DNA of 6,561 nucleotides. Source: an uncultured Desulfobacterales bacterium. GTDB lineage: Bacteria; Desulfobacterota; Desulfobacteria; Desulfobacterales; G020354645. Shown here one piece after another: positions 5,651-6,561 of this stretch. The notes below the pieces were generated by a model. That model was given only the letters and a program-made list of their open reading frames with translations. It was not told the DNA's origin and searched no databases. Both the position numbers and the translations under genes were made by a program. The stretch covers positions 1-6,561 of the forward strand of contig CAMYNZ010000212.1 in the NCBI GenBank assembly GCA_947259865.1. Direction: 5' to 3'. Positions within the stretch are counted from its first letter, which is position 1, and every line of letters starts with the position of its first letter.

Positions 5651-6121
5651 ATGATCGAAATTACAATTCCGGGATACAAAACTTTAAAGCTCAAGTATCT
5701 TGTGCTGGATCACAATGGCACTCTGGCCGTGGATGGAATCCTGTTGAGCGGTGTTAAGGAAAGACTCAAGGCCCTGTCCGCCGATCTGAAAATTCATGTT
5801 TTGACTGCGGATACATTTGGAAAAGCCCGATCCCAACTTGAGGATGTTCCCTGTAAACTCTCGATCTTGCCGTTGGATGACCAGGATACCGGTAAACTGG
5901 CATACATCAAAAAGCTGGGCAGTGAGCGTACCGCCTGCATCGGGAACGGACGCAATGACCGTTTGATGCTGAAAGAGGCCGCGCTGGGGATTACGGTTAT
6001 CCTGGAGGAGGGCACAGCCCTGGAAACCCTGACTTCAGCCGATGTCGTCTGCAAAGACATTGTCTCAGCGCTCGAGCTGCTGACCCATCCGCTGAGGTTA
6101 ACAGCAACCCTTCGGTCCTGA
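5651..6121 (+). CDS. Small HAD-superfamily protein, soluble P-type-ATPase-like (COG4087 kind)
   Basis: A 156-residue HAD-fold protein made of the core domain only, with no cap insertion. Motif I is LVLDHNGTLAVDG (17-29) with nucleophile D20. The usual second Asp of DxDGT is Asn (N22). Motif II is the Thr in VLTADT (T52), motif III is probably K82 in DTGKLAYIKKLG, and motif IV is GNGRND (98-103) with D103 for Mg2+. The DHNGT signature, size and layout match what are usually annotated as soluble P-type ATPases or 'ATPase P', as known from the family. Loss of the general acid-base Asp suggests the protein is not an ordinary phosphatase. Substrate and role are unknown. It sits 42 nt after the C-S lyase gene and 71 nt before the PhzF gene, so it may belong to a small metabolic operon. 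Confidence 0.85.
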   Translation: MIEITIPGYKTLKLKYLVLDHNGTLAVDGILLSGVKERLKALSADLKIHVLTADTFGKARSQLEDVPCKLSILPLDDQDTGKLAYIKKLGSERTACIGNGRNDRLMLKEAALGITVILEEGTALETLTSADVVCKDIVSALELLTHPLRLTATLRS

Positions 6122-6144
6122 TTATTGGAAAAATATTCCAGAAA

Positions 6145-6160
6145 ATCCTGTAGATCCTGT
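6145..6160 (+). repeat. Short ATCCTGT direct repeat between the HAD-like and phzF-like genes
   Basis: ATCCTGT occurs at 6145-6151 and 6154-6160, separated by 2 nt. Just upstream TGGAA (6126-6130) and TTCCA (6136-6140) form a weak inverted repeat without a T-run. It may be a degenerate dispersed intergenic repeat and shows no clear function. Confidence 0.4.
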
Positions 6161-6192
6161 CTAATATTAATTTCAATTGCGGAGGTGAATCA

Positions 6193-6561
6193 ATGGCACA
6201 GGAAATATTCCAGGTGGATGCTTTCACAGCGCAGCCCTTTGCCGGTAATCCGGCAGGGGTTTGTATTTTGAGGGATCCCGGTGATGAAAAATGGATGCAG
6301 AATGTCGCCACAGAAATGAACCTGTCGGAGACAGCTTTTCTCCATGAACAAAATGACGGTTTTAATCTGCGTTGGTTTACGCCGGCGGTGGAGGTTGATT
6401 TGTGTGGCCATGCAACTCTTGCCAGCGCCCATATTTTATGGGAAACGAAAGTTTTAACACGCAAGCAGGAGGCGCGCTTTCACACCCGCAGCGGCCTTCT
6501 TACGGCCAAATTAGCTGAAGAATGGATAGAGCTTGATTTCCCCGCCGAGCCGGCCGAAGCG
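6193..6561 (+). CDS. PhzF-family isomerase/epimerase, N-terminal part
   Basis: The first 123 codons of a gene that runs off the window; full-length family members are usually about 260-300 residues. The start is secure: ATG 6193 follows GGAGG (6181-6185) by 7 nt. The protein opens EIFQVDAFTAQPFAGNPAGV (4-23), then MNLSETAFL with the family's catalytic glutamate (E46), then FTPAVEVDLCGHATLASAH (62-80). The 'DLCGHATLA' block is the hallmark of the PhzF fold. Characterised members include PhzF of phenazine synthesis, which isomerises trans-2,3-dihydro-3-hydroxyanthranilate. Most homologues outside phenazine clusters have unknown substrates, and no other phenazine gene is seen here, so a phenazine role should not be assumed. 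Confidence 0.92.
   Translation, partial: MAQEIFQVDAFTAQPFAGNPAGVCILRDPGDEKWMQNVATEMNLSETAFLHEQNDGFNLRWFTPAVEVDLCGHATLASAHILWETKVLTRKQEARFHTRSGLLTAKLAEEWIELDFPAEPAEA

Noticed and set aside
6126..6140. TGGAA/TTCCA inverted repeat after the HAD-like gene as a terminator
   Set aside because: The stem is only 5 bp, AT-rich, and has no downstream T-run.
5997..6464. 155-codon - strand reading frame over the HAD and PhzF genes
   Set aside because: It is antisense to two confidently assigned genes and crosses the gap between them, with no motif of its own.
6193..6561. Phenazine biosynthesis cluster
   Set aside because: Only a PhzF-family gene is present. No phzA/B/D/E/G-like gene is in the window, and most PhzF homologues are not involved in phenazine synthesis.

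Overview
The window is about 6.6 kb of bacterial DNA of intermediate GC. Every gene that can be supported reads on the + strand. The gene mix is a single-domain cyclic-nucleotide sensor, a large unknown lipoprotein, a PAS-GGDEF protein with an LCxxGCP-type motif, and a MalY/PatB lyase, separated by palindromic intergenic repeats. This suggests a Gram-negative environmental bacterium, most plausibly a Desulfobacterota (sulfate-reducer-like) genome. That assignment is inference from gene style only, because no rRNA or other marker gene is present.

Layout: (1) 2-178 is the C-terminal end of a GNAT acetyltransferase. (2) 179-486 has no gene and holds a roughly 236-bp palindromic, MITE-like element with 17-bp terminal inverted repeats next to TA dinucleotides, several nested hairpins and a possible outward promoter. 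(3) 487-999 is a YfcD-like NUDIX hydrolase. (4) 1000-1215 contains an AT-rich imperfect palindrome with a perfect 14-bp tandem repeat. (5) 1216-1689 is a cyclic-nucleotide-binding-domain gene, otherwise intact, broken by one in-frame TAG. (6) 1744-3240 is a 498-residue predicted lipoprotein of unknown function. (7) 3241-3451 is an intergenic region with a consensus-like -35 box and an intrinsic terminator. (8) 3452-4378 is a PAS-GGDEF diguanylate cyclase with intact active and inhibitory sites. (9) 4427-5608 is a MalY/PatB-type PLP C-S lyase with a GTG start. (10) 5651-6121 is a small capless HAD-fold protein of the soluble P-type-ATPase-like kind. (11) 6193-6561 is the N-terminal part of a PhzF-family isomerase, cut by the window edge.

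Functionally, the middle of the window is signal-oriented: a cNMP sensor, an envelope lipoprotein and a c-di-GMP synthase. The last three genes are small-molecule enzymes spaced 40-70 nt apart and may be co-transcribed. No defence system, CRISPR array, tRNA or rRNA is visible. The observations most worth a second look are the lone amber codon in the CNB gene, the MITE-like element that may supply the NUDIX gene with a promoter and a false upstream start codon, the unrecognised lipoprotein, and the promoter-terminator leader before the diguanylate cyclase.
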